Assembly: GCA_902595595.1 (NCBI GenBank)
Contig: CACJQX010000008.1
Location: 1 to 36,351, forward strand
Length of the DNA stretch: 36,351 nucleotides
Direction: 5' to 3'
From: an uncultured Pelagibacteraceae bacterium
GTDB lineage: Bacteria; Pseudomonadota; Alphaproteobacteria; Pelagibacterales; Pelagibacteraceae
A program made the position numbers and the translations under genes. Under the pieces are notes generated by a model. The model made no database searches. It was not told the origin of the DNA and saw only the letters and a program-made list of their open reading frames with translations. This document shows positions 15,868-25,141 of the stretch, piece after piece. Positions within the stretch are counted from its first letter, which is position 1. Each line of letters opens with the position of its first letter.

Positions 15868-17646
15868 TTAAAGTGGTTTTTGAGGTTTCATATCACTTTT
15901 ATTTATACCAGCAATTCTAACAGGCTTTTTCATAGCATCTCTTCTAAATGGTTCTCCAAGTTCTTGATTAAGTATAACTTCAATAAATGTTGTTATTCCT
16001 TTTTTTTGGTCATCACATGATTTTTTAATAGCCTCTGTGGTCTCTTCCATTGTTCTTACAGTTACGCCTTTTAATCCACAAGCGTCTGCAACTTTTGCAT
16101 AACTTAATTCTGGATCTAATTCTGTGCCAACAAAATTATTATCAAACCAAAGAGTTGTATTTCTTTTTTCTGCACCCCATTGATAATTTCTAAAAATTAC
16201 CATCGAAATTGCCGGCCATTCTTCTCTAGCACATGAACTCATCTCATTCATACTGATACCAAAAGCACCATCACCTGCAAAACCAATTACTGGAGTTTCT
16301 GGACATCCAATTTTTGCTCCTAATATAGATGGAAAACCATATCCACATGGACCAAATAAACCAGGTGCCAAATATTTTCTACCTTTTTCAAAAGTAGGAT
16401 AAGCATTACCAATTGCACAATTATTTCCTATGTCACTTGATATAATTACGTCATCTGGCATACCTGCTTGAATTGCTCTCCATGCTTGTCTAGGAGACAT
16501 TCTATCTGCATCTCTTTTTCTAGCTTCTTCATTCCATACTGTACCTTCATCATCTTCTTCATGATCTAGGCTTGATAATTTTTGTAACCATGCAGACTTT
16601 GTTTGATGAATTATGTCTTTTCTTTTTTGCCTATCTGTATCACCTGCAGTTGGTGAAAGTTGTGCTAGTAATTGTTGTGCCACTAGTTTAGCATCGCCAC
16701 AAATTCCAACTGTAACTTTCTTTGTTAGACCAATTCGATCAGAATTCATATCCACTTGAATAATACTTGCATCTTTTGGCCAATAGTCCATTCCATAACC
16801 AGGTAATGTAGAGAATGGATTTAATCTTGTACCTAAAGCTAAAACGACGTCTGCTTGTTTTATTAATTCCATTCCAGCTTTTGATCCATTGTATCCTAAG
16901 GGACCAGCAGCTAAAGGATGGCTTCCTGGAAAACTATCATTATGTTGATAACCTGAACATACTGGTGCATCTAATTTTTCTGCAAGTTTTTTACAATCTT
17001 CTATCGCGCCACCAATTACAACGCCAGCACCTGACAATATAACTGGAAATTTTGCTTTTGATAATAAGTCTGCAGCTTTTTTTATTGCATCAACTCCACC
17101 TGCTTGTCTCTCTAACCTAACAATTGGTGGAAGATCAATATCAATTACTTGTGTCCAATAATCTCTTGGAACATTTATCTGCGCAGGTGCAGACCCTCTA
17201 ATAGCTTTTTCTATAACTCTATTAAGTACTTCAGCCATTCTTGATGGATCTCTTACTTCTTCTTGATAACAAACCATGTCTTTAAATAAATTCATTTGCT
17301 CTACTTCTTGAAATCCACCTTGCCCCATTGTTTTGTTCGCTGCTTGCGGTGTAACTAATAAAAGAGGAGTATGATTCCAATAAGCTGTTTTAATGGGTGT
17401 AACTAATCCAGTAATTCCAGGTCCGTTCTGAGCAATAACCATTGACATTTTACCTGTAGCTCTTGTGTAACCATCAGCAATTAAACCACCGTTAGTTTCA
17501 TGAGCAACATCCCAAAAAGTAATACCTGCATCTGGAAAAATATCTGAAATTGGCATAAAGGCAGAGCCGATAATTCCGAATGCATGTTCAATACCGTGCA
17601 TTTGTAAAACTTTTACAAAAGCTTCTTCTGTTGTCATTTTTGTCAT
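15868..17646 (-). CDS. xsc: Sulfoacetaldehyde acetyltransferase
   Basis: ThDP enzyme converting sulfoacetaldehyde and phosphate to acetyl phosphate and sulfite. 592 residues, the usual length. It is distinguished from acetolactate synthases by the N-terminal stretch FGIIGSAFMPISDIFP (23-38) and by GQGGFQEVEQMNLF and EEVRDPSRMAEVLNRVI. The catalytic glutamate is E50 (AHETNGG). The ThDP/Mg motif GDG...N runs from GDGAFGISMNEM to FRN in the C-terminal domain. The divergent neighbour is suyAB, so both sulfite-releasing routes share one control region. No phosphotransacetylase is in view. An AGAGAGG site lies 10-11 bases upstream of the ATG. Confidence 0.93.
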   Translation of the reverse strand: MTKMTTEEAFVKVLQMHGIEHAFGIIGSAFMPISDIFPDAGITFWDVAHETNGGLIADGYTRATGKMSMVIAQNGPGITGLVTPIKTAYWNHTPLLLVTPQAANKTMGQGGFQEVEQMNLFKDMVCYQEEVRDPSRMAEVLNRVIEKAIRGSAPAQINVPRDYWTQVIDIDLPPIVRLERQAGGVDAIKKAADLLSKAKFPVILSGAGVVIGGAIEDCKKLAEKLDAPVCSGYQHNDSFPGSHPLAAGPLGYNGSKAGMELIKQADVVLALGTRLNPFSTLPGYGMDYWPKDASIIQVDMNSDRIGLTKKVTVGICGDAKLVAQQLLAQLSPTAGDTDRQKRKDIIHQTKSAWLQKLSSLDHEEDDEGTVWNEEARKRDADRMSPRQAWRAIQAGMPDDVIISSDIGNNCAIGNAYPTFEKGRKYLAPGLFGPCGYGFPSILGAKIGCPETPVIGFAGDGAFGISMNEMSSCAREEWPAISMVIFRNYQWGAEKRNTTLWFDNNFVGTELDPELSYAKVADACGLKGVTVRTMEETTEAIKKSCDDQKKGITTFIEVILNQELGEPFRRDAMKKPVRIAGINKSDMKPQKPL

Positions 17647-17757
17647 AAAACTAGAACCTCTCTAAAGTATAAATTAAATATTTATATAATTCGTTTGTTA
17701 ATTTTTGCGATTAATATATAAGATTTTACAAAATTCAAACAAACAAATCGACACGAT
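17647..17757 (+). promoter_or_regulatory. Divergent xsc / suyAB control region
   Basis: 111 bases between opposed starts. On the plus strand TTGTTA (17695-17700), a 16-base spacer and TATAAG (17717-17722) form a plausible promoter for suyA with initiation near 17729. An interrupted inverted repeat, TTTGTT at 17694-17699 and AACAAA at 17742-17747, brackets it and could be an operator. No regulator gene is adjacent. Confidence 0.35.
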
Positions 17758-18042
17758 ATGGCAACAGATATTATAATTCATGATGAAAAAGATAACGTTG
17801 GAGTAGTTGTAATTGAAAAAATCACTCCAAAACAAGATTGCTCTTGCTGGGTAATGGAAAACGACAAAACTGTAAGCATTCAATCAGCAGATGAAATTCC
17901 CTTAGGTCACAAAATAGCTATGACTGATCTTAATGAAGGTGACACAATTATTAAGTATGGTCACGATATTGGTAAAGTTGTTAAATCAATCAAAAAAGGT
18001 GAGCATGTACATGTTCACAATGTAAAAACAAAGAAGTGGTAA
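17758..18042 (+). CDS. suyA: (2R)-Sulfolactate sulfo-lyase, small subunit
   Basis: With SuyB it cleaves sulfolactate to pyruvate and sulfite. 94 residues forming a SAF domain like the N-terminal part of altronate/galactarate dehydratases: [22 protein letters not shown] in the middle and [14 protein letters not shown] at the end. The conserved HVHN motif is the metal/active-site region in this family. It has no Shine-Dalgarno and may be leader-poor. suyB starts 4 bases downstream. Confidence 0.9.
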   Translation: MATDIIIHDEKDNVGVVVIEKITPKQDCSCWVMENDKTVSIQSADEIPLGHKIAMTDLNEGDTIIKYGHDIGKVVKSIKKGEHVHVHNVKTKKW

Positions 18043-18046
18043 TACT

Positions 18047-19213
18047 ATGGAAATCCCAAAGAGCTTTTTAGGTTATAAAAGAGAAAACGGCAGAGCCGGA
18101 ACAAGAAATCACGTAATCATTCTTCCAGTAGATGATATATCAAATGCGTGTGCTGAAGCAGTGGCAAACAATATTAAAGGAACAATTGCTCTTCCCCATT
18201 CTTACGGAAGATTACAGTTTGGGGCAGATTTAGAATTACATTTCAGAACTATGATTGGAACAGCAAAAAATCCAAATGTAGCAGCTGCGATTATTATTGG
18301 AATTGAACCGAAATGGACAAAAAGAATTGTAGATGAGGTTGCTAAAACTGGAAAACCAGTTGAAGGATTTAGCATTGAAGGAGCTGGTGATATTGAAACT
18401 ATTATGAAAGCTTCCAAAAAAGCTCAAGAATTTTCAATGTGGGCATCAGAAAAACAAAGAGAAGAATGCCCAATTAGTGATTTGTGGATTTCAGTAAAAT
18501 GTGGAGAATCTGATACTACATCTGGACTTGCATCTAATCCCACTGTTGGAAACTTGATGGATAAACTTGAGCCATTAGGTGTTCATTTGTGTTTCGGAGA
18601 AACTTCTGAATTAACTGGTGCTGAAACTGTTTGTGAAAAAAGAGGTAAAACTTCAGAAGCTCAAGAAAAATTTAAAAAAACCTGGAATGAATATAATGAC
18701 TTTATTCTAAAGGAAGCTACAGATGATTTATCTGAAAGCCAACCAACTGCTGGTAATATTGCAGGTGGTTTAACTACCATTGAAGAAAAGGCTTTTGGTA
18801 ATTTTCAAAAAATTGGATCAAGACAATTTGTAGATGTTTTAACACCAGCTGAAGAACCACAAAAAGGTCCAGGTTTATATTTTATGGATACATCTTCTGC
18901 TGCTGCTGAATGTGTAACTTTACAAGCTGCTGGAGGATTTAATATTCATTTATTTCCAACTGGGCAAGGAAATATTATCGGAAATCCGATTGAACCAGTG
19001 GTAAAATTAACTGCAAATCCATTAACAGCAGTTAAAATGAGCGAACATATTGATTGTGATGTTTCAAAAATTCTTTCAAGAGAAATGAATTTAGATCAAG
19101 CAGGAGATGAATTGATTAAAGCAACCATCCGAGCTGCTAACGGAAGATTAACCTGTGCTGAAGCATTAGGTCATAGAGAATTTGTTATGACCAAACTTTA
19201 CAGAAGTGCTTAA
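18047..19213 (+). CDS. suyB: (2R)-Sulfolactate sulfo-lyase, large subunit
   Basis: 388 residues, the size of SuyB and of the C-terminal domain of UxaA/GarD-type dehydratases. It opens with [17 protein letters not shown], the family signature, and has the catalytic-region segments [18 protein letters not shown] (about 149-166) and [12 protein letters not shown] (181-192). Together with SuyA it releases sulfite and pyruvate from sulfolactate, so carbon enters central metabolism and sulfite must be disposed of. The exporter gene follows 16 bases later. Confidence 0.9.
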   Translation: MEIPKSFLGYKRENGRAGTRNHVIILPVDDISNACAEAVANNIKGTIALPHSYGRLQFGADLELHFRTMIGTAKNPNVAAAIIIGIEPKWTKRIVDEVAKTGKPVEGFSIEGAGDIETIMKASKKAQEFSMWASEKQREECPISDLWISVKCGESDTTSGLASNPTVGNLMDKLEPLGVHLCFGETSELTGAETVCEKRGKTSEAQEKFKKTWNEYNDFILKEATDDLSESQPTAGNIAGGLTTIEEKAFGNFQKIGSRQFVDVLTPAEEPQKGPGLYFMDTSSAAAECVTLQAAGGFNIHLFPTGQGNIIGNPIEPVVKLTANPLTAVKMSEHIDCDVSKILSREMNLDQAGDELIKATIRAANGRLTCAEALGHREFVMTKLYRSA

Positions 19214-19229
19214 TTAACTTTAGGCTTAA

Positions 19230-20297
19230 ATGAAATTGAAAAAATACCTGGTTGTATTACCAGGTATCATATTAGCGTTCGTTCTTTATACTTTATCTCA
19301 AGGTTTCAATAATATTATTGGTATTGAGCTTTTAGGTTATGAAAAAAGTCCAATATCCACAGCAATGATCGCTATTTTATTGGGGATGTTTTTTGGAAAT
19401 GTTTTTCAAATTAGAGAAAGTTTTTTAAGAGGATTAGATTTTACACAAAAGTATATTCTAAAACTTGGTATTATTTGCTTAGGTATTCAATTGAAGCCAT
19501 TTGAATTCTTAGAATTTGGGGCAATAGCCATTCCATTAATTGTGATATGTATAATTAGTGTGTTAATAGTAATTAAACTTCTTATTAAAAAATTAAAAAT
19601 ACCAACAAGAATGGCTTACTTAATATCTATAGGTAGTACTGTCTGTGGTACTACTGCAATAATGGCTACAGCTCCTGTTATTGGTGCAAAAAAAAATGAG
19701 GTATCATATGCAATTGCCAATATTACACTGTTTGGAATACTTTCGATGCTCATTTATCCTTATTTTGCTAACTTTTATTTCGAGAGTGAACCTTTATTAA
19801 TTGGATTGTTTTTGGGTACCTCTATTCATGAAACATCTCAAGTTGCAGCAGCAGGATTAATTTATGACCAGCAATTTAATAGTCCTGAAACATTAAATAT
19901 AGCAACAGTCACTAAATTAATAAGGAACACCTTTCTAGTTATCATGATACCTTTGTTTGCATTTCTTTATAACCGAGGAAAAACCACAGAAAAAAAATAC
20001 TCAATAATAGATATTTTTCCTTATTTTGTATTAGGGTTTGTCGCCATGATAATAATTAGAAATTTAGGTGATCTAATGTATTCAAATAATTACAAATGGC
20101 TAGTTACAATTGAGGGTATTAAAATGTCGTCAAAAATATTTTTAACAATGGCGATGGCAGCAATTGGTCTTTCTACCAATCTAAAGGAAATTAAAAATAT
20201 GGGTTACAAACCTTTTGTTGTAGGATTTATAGGAATGGCAACTGTTGGATTAGTTTGTATTACAACTATAGAATTATATCTAAATTATTTTAATTAA
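19230..20297 (+). CDS. YeiH/PSE-family putative sulfate (sulfite) exporter
   Basis: 355-residue membrane protein with about ten helices. The segments STAMIAILLGMFFGN, LKLGIICLGIQLKP, GSTVCGTTAIMATAPVIGAKK and GTSIHETSQVAAAG are signatures of the YeiH (UPF0324, putative sulfate exporter) family. Located 16 bases after suyB, it is a good candidate for exporting the inorganic sulfur made by SuyAB; transport itself is inferred. It ends at a TTAA shared with the opposing tauE-like gene. Confidence 0.82.
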   Translation: MKLKKYLVVLPGIILAFVLYTLSQGFNNIIGIELLGYEKSPISTAMIAILLGMFFGNVFQIRESFLRGLDFTQKYILKLGIICLGIQLKPFEFLEFGAIAIPLIVICIISVLIVIKLLIKKLKIPTRMAYLISIGSTVCGTTAIMATAPVIGAKKNEVSYAIANITLFGILSMLIYPYFANFYFESEPLLIGLFLGTSIHETSQVAAAGLIYDQQFNSPETLNIATVTKLIRNTFLVIMIPLFAFLYNRGKTTEKKYSIIDIFPYFVLGFVAMIIIRNLGDLMYSNNYKWLVTIEGIKMSSKIFLTMAMAAIGLSTNLKEIKNMGYKPFVVGFIGMATVGLVCITTIELYLNYFN

Positions 20298-21373
20298 GAT
20301 TTAACTAATAATTTTTTTCTAAAGTTTGAAATAAATCTTCTAATAAATGCTGCTCCAACACCTAAAATAATTGCAAACATAATTGTAAATAGTCCATAAA
20401 AGAAAGGCATCTCATTTGAAAAATCAATTATAAATTGAGAAAAGAAATTTAAATTTGAACTAGTTCCTTTGGCAGTTCCATTTATGATTTTTTCTGCAAA
20501 AAAAGTATCGTATGCTATCGCTATACCCACTATCAGTAACAAAATTGCTAACAAAGCTCTTAAACCAGAACTATCAATTCTTTCTCCTAATTTTTGCCCA
20601 ACCTGAACTCCTATGATAGATCCTACAACCAACATAAGAACTAGTAACAAATCTATAGATCCATAATTAAAAGAATGAAGAAAAGTAACAACTACACTTA
20701 CAAAGATTGTTACAAATAAAGATGTACCAGGAACCAATTTAGTTGGCATTTTAATTATATAAATCATTGCCGGAACCAAAATAAACGCACCTCCAATTCC
20801 CATAATAGCTGCAATAAAACCAACTAATAAACCAATTATAATTGGAGTAAAAATACTCTCATATAATTTTGACTTTGGAAATCTCATTCTTAATGGAAGA
20901 CCGTGTATCCAATAATGAACATGTAATTTTTTTTTAACTACGACATTTCTTTTTGCTTTATCTATTTCACCCAAACTTTCAACAAGCATTAAAGTTCCGA
21001 TTATTGCTAATATATACATGTAAGCCAGTGAAATAACTGTATCAATTTTTCCAATACCTTTAAAATATGTGAAAGTGTAAATTCCTAAAGAAGTTCCAAT
21101 TACTCCTCCAATCACAATCATTGAACCCATTTTATAATCTAAAGTATTTTTTAAATAATGCGTCGTAGATCCAGAAACTGAGGTAGCTAATATATTGTTT
21201 GCTTCATTCGCAACAGCATATGCAGGAGGTATTCCTAAAAAAATTAAAAAAGGTGTCATCAAAAACCCACCTCCAACACCAAATAAACCTGAAAGCACTC
21301 CAACAATCGCACTTAATAAAAGTATCTCGATAGGGTTAACAAAAACTTGAGCTATCGGTAAAAATACTTCCAT
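20294..21373 (-). CDS. TauE/SafE-family sulfite exporter-like permease
   Basis: 359 residues with roughly nine membrane helices in two homologous halves. Each half has the family glycine-rich helix: VGVLSGLFGVGGGFLMTPFL (residues 24-43) and GFIAAIMGIGGAFILVPAMI (about 180-199). The usual length is about 250; here an extended basic loop (about 120-165) and a C-terminal segment add to it. The family includes TauE and CuyZ-type exporters of sulfite or sulfoacetate. It is the last gene of the apr operon, which points to sulfite or sulfate as substrate. Confidence 0.85.
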   Translation of the reverse strand: MEVFLPIAQVFVNPIEILLLSAIVGVLSGLFGVGGGFLMTPFLIFLGIPPAYAVANEANNILATSVSGSTTHYLKNTLDYKMGSMIVIGGVIGTSLGIYTFTYFKGIGKIDTVISLAYMYILAIIGTLMLVESLGEIDKAKRNVVVKKKLHVHYWIHGLPLRMRFPKSKLYESIFTPIIIGLLVGFIAAIMGIGGAFILVPAMIYIIKMPTKLVPGTSLFVTIFVSVVVTFLHSFNYGSIDLLLVLMLVVGSIIGVQVGQKLGERIDSSGLRALLAILLLIVGIAIAYDTFFAEKIINGTAKGTSSNLNFFSQFIIDFSNEMPFFYGLFTIMFAIILGVGAAFIRRFISNFRKKLLVKS

Positions 21374-21403
21374 AAAAAAATTTAAAATTTATTAAAAAAC
21401 AAC

Positions 21404-21550
21404 TTAGTTAAATGTGATAAAAGTTCCAACTAAAATCACACCCCAATAAACCGTTAAGCTTACTATAATTCCTGCTTTAATAAATATGGTTTTAAAATTT
21501 GAGAGTTTATTAATAATTTTTACGTTAGAAAGTAACATTAAATCCGTCAT
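21404..21550 (-). CDS. 48-residue membrane peptide in the apr-tauE operon
   Basis: Short ORF from ATG 21550, 48 residues: a polar, basic N-terminus (KIINKLSNFKT) and one membrane helix (about 22-45, AGIIVSLTVYWGVILVG). A GTG three codons upstream is an alternative start. It fills the otherwise empty 232-base gap between the 116-residue gene and tauE, on the same strand. There is no recognisable family. It may be a small subunit or anchor for the Apr or TauE proteins, or a chance ORF. Confidence 0.5.
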   Translation of the reverse strand: MTDLMLLSNVKIINKLSNFKTIFIKAGIIVSLTVYWGVILVGTFITFN

Positions 21551-21605
21551 TACACCCACAACGAAATTTGTCAAACAATTATTTCAAGCTAAGTAATTTT
21601 TTTTC

Positions 21606-21956
21606 TTAATAGATCGTGGCTCCGAAAACTTTAACCGTATCGTCCTCGACACCTAAGACCAGCCTCCCAAGAAACTCTCCTGGGATCTCTTTATTTGTCT
21701 GCTTGATCAGAACAGTTATGTGATCACCTCTTCTAAGGCAACCGAAAGGTTCAAAAGTCTCGTTAAGATTAGTAATTAACTTATTATTTGCCCACTGCTT
21801 TCCAAGCTCTACTTCGTTAGCACCAAAGAGCATTTGGGTAGAAAAATCTCTTGTAAAGCCACCATAATCTTTAAGATTAGATGATTTAACTAAATTATCC
21901 CAAATAGGCTTAGCTAATTCATATATTTCATCATCTGATTTAGATAAAATATCCAT
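21606..21956 (-). CDS. 116-residue soluble protein downstream of aprA, unknown function
   Basis: Soluble 116-residue protein. The N-terminal half is helical (DEIYELAKPIWDNLVKSSN) and the C-terminal half looks beta-rich (RGDHITVLIKQ, LGRLVLGVEDDTVKVFGATIY). It has one cysteine (in FGCLRRG) and no metal-binding motif. I do not recognise the family. It lies 21 bases after aprA on the same strand, so an accessory or assembly role for APS reductase is a reasonable guess, supported only by position. Confidence 0.68.
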   Translation of the reverse strand: MDILSKSDDEIYELAKPIWDNLVKSSNLKDYGGFTRDFSTQMLFGANEVELGKQWANNKLITNLNETFEPFGCLRRGDHITVLIKQTNKEIPGEFLGRLVLGVEDDTVKVFGATIY

Positions 21957-21977
21957 GTAATTTAATTAAATTATCTA

Positions 21978-23837
21978 CTAAGAAGCTTTTTTCTTCTCGT
22001 TCTCATCCACTATATGGTAGACAGGAACTTTCTCCATACTAAACTTACCAGTTTTAGGGTCACGTCTAGAAACTGTTAGACAATGCCAGTTTTCATCATC
22101 AAGTTTCATATGATCACCTCTATAATAGTAGCCTGGCCATCTAGTTTCTTCTCTAAACAAAGTATGTTCCGTTACACACTGAGAAGTCAAAGCTCTATGT
22201 TTCAACTCCCAAGCTCTCATAAGCTGGTGATAATCTTCAGCTCCAACATGCTCCAAGTCCTCTTGTAGCCAATCTAATAACTCAAGTCCTCTTTTGAGCA
22301 TATTACCATTAGTCATGTAATTTGAGGTAATTCCACCCACATATTCATCCATGATTTTCTGTAATCTTTGAAGACCTTGAATTGGGGATATGTAGCTAGG
22401 AGATACTGTTCCACCAGTAATCTCATTTCTTGCAACTGTATAGTTTTCTAGTGGTTTATAAACTGCAGTTTTAAAGTCTTCACACTGTTTATCTGAAACT
22501 TTAACCCCTTCTGCTTTTTTGTCTTCAATATATTTTACTGCAGCTTTTGCAGCTAATCTGCCTTCTGTAAAAGATCCAGATGAAAACTTGTGGGCACTTC
22601 CACCAACTGTATCTCCAGCACCAAATAAACCATCAATAGTTAACATTCTATTATAACCCCAGAAATATTCTGGTGGCGACAAATCCTCAGGGCCACTTAC
22701 CCATGCACCAGAACAAGTAGCATGTGAACCCATTACATAGGGTTCAGATGTAGTTAATTCTGGATTTGTATATTTTGGATCAATGTTTTGAGATGCCCAA
22801 ACAACAGCTTGACCAACTGTCATTCCTAAGAAATTTTCCCAACCTACTGTTTCTAAATGTGGGTCTTGGAAAGCCTCAGTAGTTACCATATGGATTGGTC
22901 CACCGCCTGCAGCTACTTCTTGAATGAACGCATGATTTCTCAAACAAGTTGGTGTTGGATGATGATCGATGTATTCTCCAACTAACTCTTTGGTTTGGTC
23001 ATACCATTTTTTCTCATAGTTTTCGCCATTAGCATTTTGTGTATATGTTTTTAAATGAAGGAAATATGCTCCAACTGGTCCATACCCATCTTTAAATCTA
23101 CATAATACAATTCTATTTTCCATTTGAGTCATCTTAGCACCTGCTGCAATAGGTAATGCATATGCAGATCCATTACTCCATGGAGCATACCAAGTTCTAC
23201 CCATTCCTTCTCCAACCGCTCTTGGTTTAAAGATGTGTGAAGCTCCACCTGCAGCAACAATTACTGCTTTTGCTCTAAATACATGGAAATCACCTGTTCT
23301 CATGTTAAATCCAACTGCTCCTCCAATTCTATTTTCTTGAGACTCATCCATTAAAAGATGAGTAATCATTATTCTGTTATAAATTTTATCTGCAGATTTT
23401 TTTGCTGCCTCAGCAACAATTGGTTTATAACTTTCACCATGAATCATTATCTGCCATTTACCTTCTCTTAAATATCTTCCAGTTTCTTCGTTCTTCATCA
23501 TAGGTAAACCCCATTCATCAAACATATGAACTGTAGAGTCTACATGACGTGCCATGTCATAACCTAAATCTTCTCTTACCATTCCCATTAAATCATTTCT
23601 TGCATATCTTACGTGATCTTCTGGTTGGTTTTCACCCCACTGCATTCCCATATAGCAGTTAATCGCATAAAGTCCTTGAGCAACAGCTCCACTTCTATCA
23701 ATGTTAGCTTTTTCAACACAAACAATTTTCATGTCTCTACCCCAGTGTCTTGCTTCAAAGGTAGCACCAGTACCGGCCATACCTCCACCAACAACTAATA
23801 TATCGCAATCTTCGTAATGAGTTTTATGACTAGCCAT
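21978..23837 (-). CDS. aprA: Adenylylsulfate (APS) reductase, alpha subunit
   Basis: FAD subunit of dissimilatory APS reductase, 619 residues, normal length. The FAD-binding loop ILVVGGGMAGTGATFEA is at residues 13-29. Family-typical segments are DRSGAVAQGLYAINCYMG, DDLMGMVREDLGYDMARH-like DLMGMVREDLGYDMARHVD, IVAAGGASHIFKPRAVGEG and RWPGYYYRGDHMKLDDENW at the C-terminus. In an organism with no visible sulfate-reduction genes it should run in the oxidative direction, sulfite plus AMP to APS. An AAGGAG site precedes the start, which overlaps the aprB stop by one base (TAATG). Confidence 0.94.
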   Translation of the reverse strand: MASHKTHYEDCDILVVGGGMAGTGATFEARHWGRDMKIVCVEKANIDRSGAVAQGLYAINCYMGMQWGENQPEDHVRYARNDLMGMVREDLGYDMARHVDSTVHMFDEWGLPMMKNEETGRYLREGKWQIMIHGESYKPIVAEAAKKSADKIYNRIMITHLLMDESQENRIGGAVGFNMRTGDFHVFRAKAVIVAAGGASHIFKPRAVGEGMGRTWYAPWSNGSAYALPIAAGAKMTQMENRIVLCRFKDGYGPVGAYFLHLKTYTQNANGENYEKKWYDQTKELVGEYIDHHPTPTCLRNHAFIQEVAAGGGPIHMVTTEAFQDPHLETVGWENFLGMTVGQAVVWASQNIDPKYTNPELTTSEPYVMGSHATCSGAWVSGPEDLSPPEYFWGYNRMLTIDGLFGAGDTVGGSAHKFSSGSFTEGRLAAKAAVKYIEDKKAEGVKVSDKQCEDFKTAVYKPLENYTVARNEITGGTVSPSYISPIQGLQRLQKIMDEYVGGITSNYMTNGNMLKRGLELLDWLQEDLEHVGAEDYHQLMRAWELKHRALTSQCVTEHTLFREETRWPGYYYRGDHMKLDDENWHCLTVSRRDPKTGKFSMEKVPVYHIVDENEKKKAS

Positions 23838-24307
23838 TAATAGTAAACTCCTTTTTTGAACGACTCTTTGGGAACACTCGGAAGCTCTCCATCTATATTT
23901 AATCCTTCTGGTTCAGTGTATAATCTTTGAGAATTTATCTCACCTTGGTTAGGTTTGTCCCCATCAGCTAATTTAGGAATAAATTTTCCCCAAGGCTTAG
24001 TTGTTATTGGAGATACGAAATTTTTTTCAGTTCCATTTCTGAATTTAATTTTCCAAGAGATTGTTCCTTTTTCCTCTTCCCTTCTTACTCTAACGCTATG
24101 TCCCATTGGAGCAAAGTCTGCATATCCTCTAACATCAATAGCGTGATTAGGACAAGCTTTGACACAAGAATAACATTCCCAACAAAAGTTAGGTTCTATA
24201 TTTTTTGCACGTCTAATGTTTTCATCGATATGCATTATATCTGATGGGCAAATATCTACGCAATGACCACAGCCATCACATCTTGTCATATATACAAATG
24301 TTGACAT
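23837..24307 (-). CDS. aprB: Adenylylsulfate (APS) reductase, beta subunit
   Basis: Iron-sulfur subunit, 156 residues. Two [4Fe-4S] motifs are intact: C10, C13, C16, C20 (RCDGCGHCVDIC) and C42, C45, C48, C52 (CWECYSCVKAC). A C-terminal tail of about 95 residues wraps the alpha subunit in known structures. It passes electrons between the AprA flavin and, probably, the AprM membrane protein. A strong AGGAGAG ribosome-binding site is present. Gene order is aprM-aprB-aprA. Confidence 0.94.
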   Translation of the reverse strand: MSTFVYMTRCDGCGHCVDICPSDIMHIDENIRRAKNIEPNFCWECYSCVKACPNHAIDVRGYADFAPMGHSVRVRREEEKGTISWKIKFRNGTEKNFVSPITTKPWGKFIPKLADGDKPNQGEINSQRLYTEPEGLNIDGELPSVPKESFKKGVYY

Positions 24308-24340
24308 ATTATTCTCTCTCCTTTTTAAATTTTGTCACAA

Positions 24341-25141
24341 TTAATAATGTTTAGGTTGTTCTCTTTTAATACCCAAACCAAATTGTTCAGGTGCATCTGC
24401 AGGTGGTGGTAAATTATCTCTAGAACCATCTGCTTCAGCTAAATTCTTTTGTATTGCCGCTCCAGGTTTATAAAACATATGTGCAAATTTAGACCAATAA
24501 ACTCCTCCAAACAAAACTAAGTTTGAAACTACAAATAATATTAAAAATAAATTTGCATCCCATCTTCCCTCTAAATTTAAACCTTGAAGATATGACCAAA
24601 TAAATCCAGTTAAAGAAGTTGCAATCAGAGCTAATACAAATAAATCTGCTTTAATAATTCTGTACCAAGGTTGCGCTTCAGAATAAACATCAACTCTTAA
24701 GAAGAACCAAAACCATGATCCGCCCAAGATCGTCATCAAAGCGCCTACGTGCCAGATCATTGGCCAAATAGTTGGTGTTTCCGCATTTGCTGATGAATAA
24801 CAAAATATCATCACAACAGAGCCAACCCAAAACAATATAGTACCGTACATACCAAGAACATGTGCTACTCTTCTTTTGCCCGCCCCTAGTTCTGATGTAG
24901 TTCCGATGTCGTATGCAATTGTTTTCGATACAACCGCAATTCTTTCACCAGTCGACAGTTCTTTAGTCGCATTTTTTTTTGCTTTCTTAGCGTTTTCAAA
25001 AAAATATTTCACATTCTTTTTATGAATTATGTCTAAAAGAGTGCCTGCAACAATTAATAAAACCATTAACACCACAAAACCTTGCATGACTATAGATGGA
25101 ACTGTTTCAGCTAGAATTGAAAAAGGATTTGTTGCAAACAT
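24341..25141 (-). CDS. aprM: AprM-like membrane anchor of APS reductase
   Basis: 266 residues with about five membrane helices (near 13-35, 91-113, 130-150, 163-185 and 203-222) and a hydrophilic, proline-rich C-terminus. It sits 33 bases upstream of aprB. A membrane protein beside aprBA in sulfur oxidisers is AprM, proposed to link APS reductase to the quinone pool. Histidines at helix ends (RRVAHVLGMYG and WHVGALM) are possible heme or quinone ligands. The AprM assignment leans on gene context. Confidence 0.75.
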   Translation of the reverse strand: MFATNPFSILAETVPSIVMQGFVVLMVLLIVAGTLLDIIHKKNVKYFFENAKKAKKNATKELSTGERIAVVSKTIAYDIGTTSELGAGKRRVAHVLGMYGTILFWVGSVVMIFCYSSANAETPTIWPMIWHVGALMTILGGSWFWFFLRVDVYSEAQPWYRIIKADLFVLALIATSLTGFIWSYLQGLNLEGRWDANLFLILFVVSNLVLFGGVYWSKFAHMFYKPGAAIQKNLAEADGSRDNLPPPADAPEQFGLGIKREQPKHY

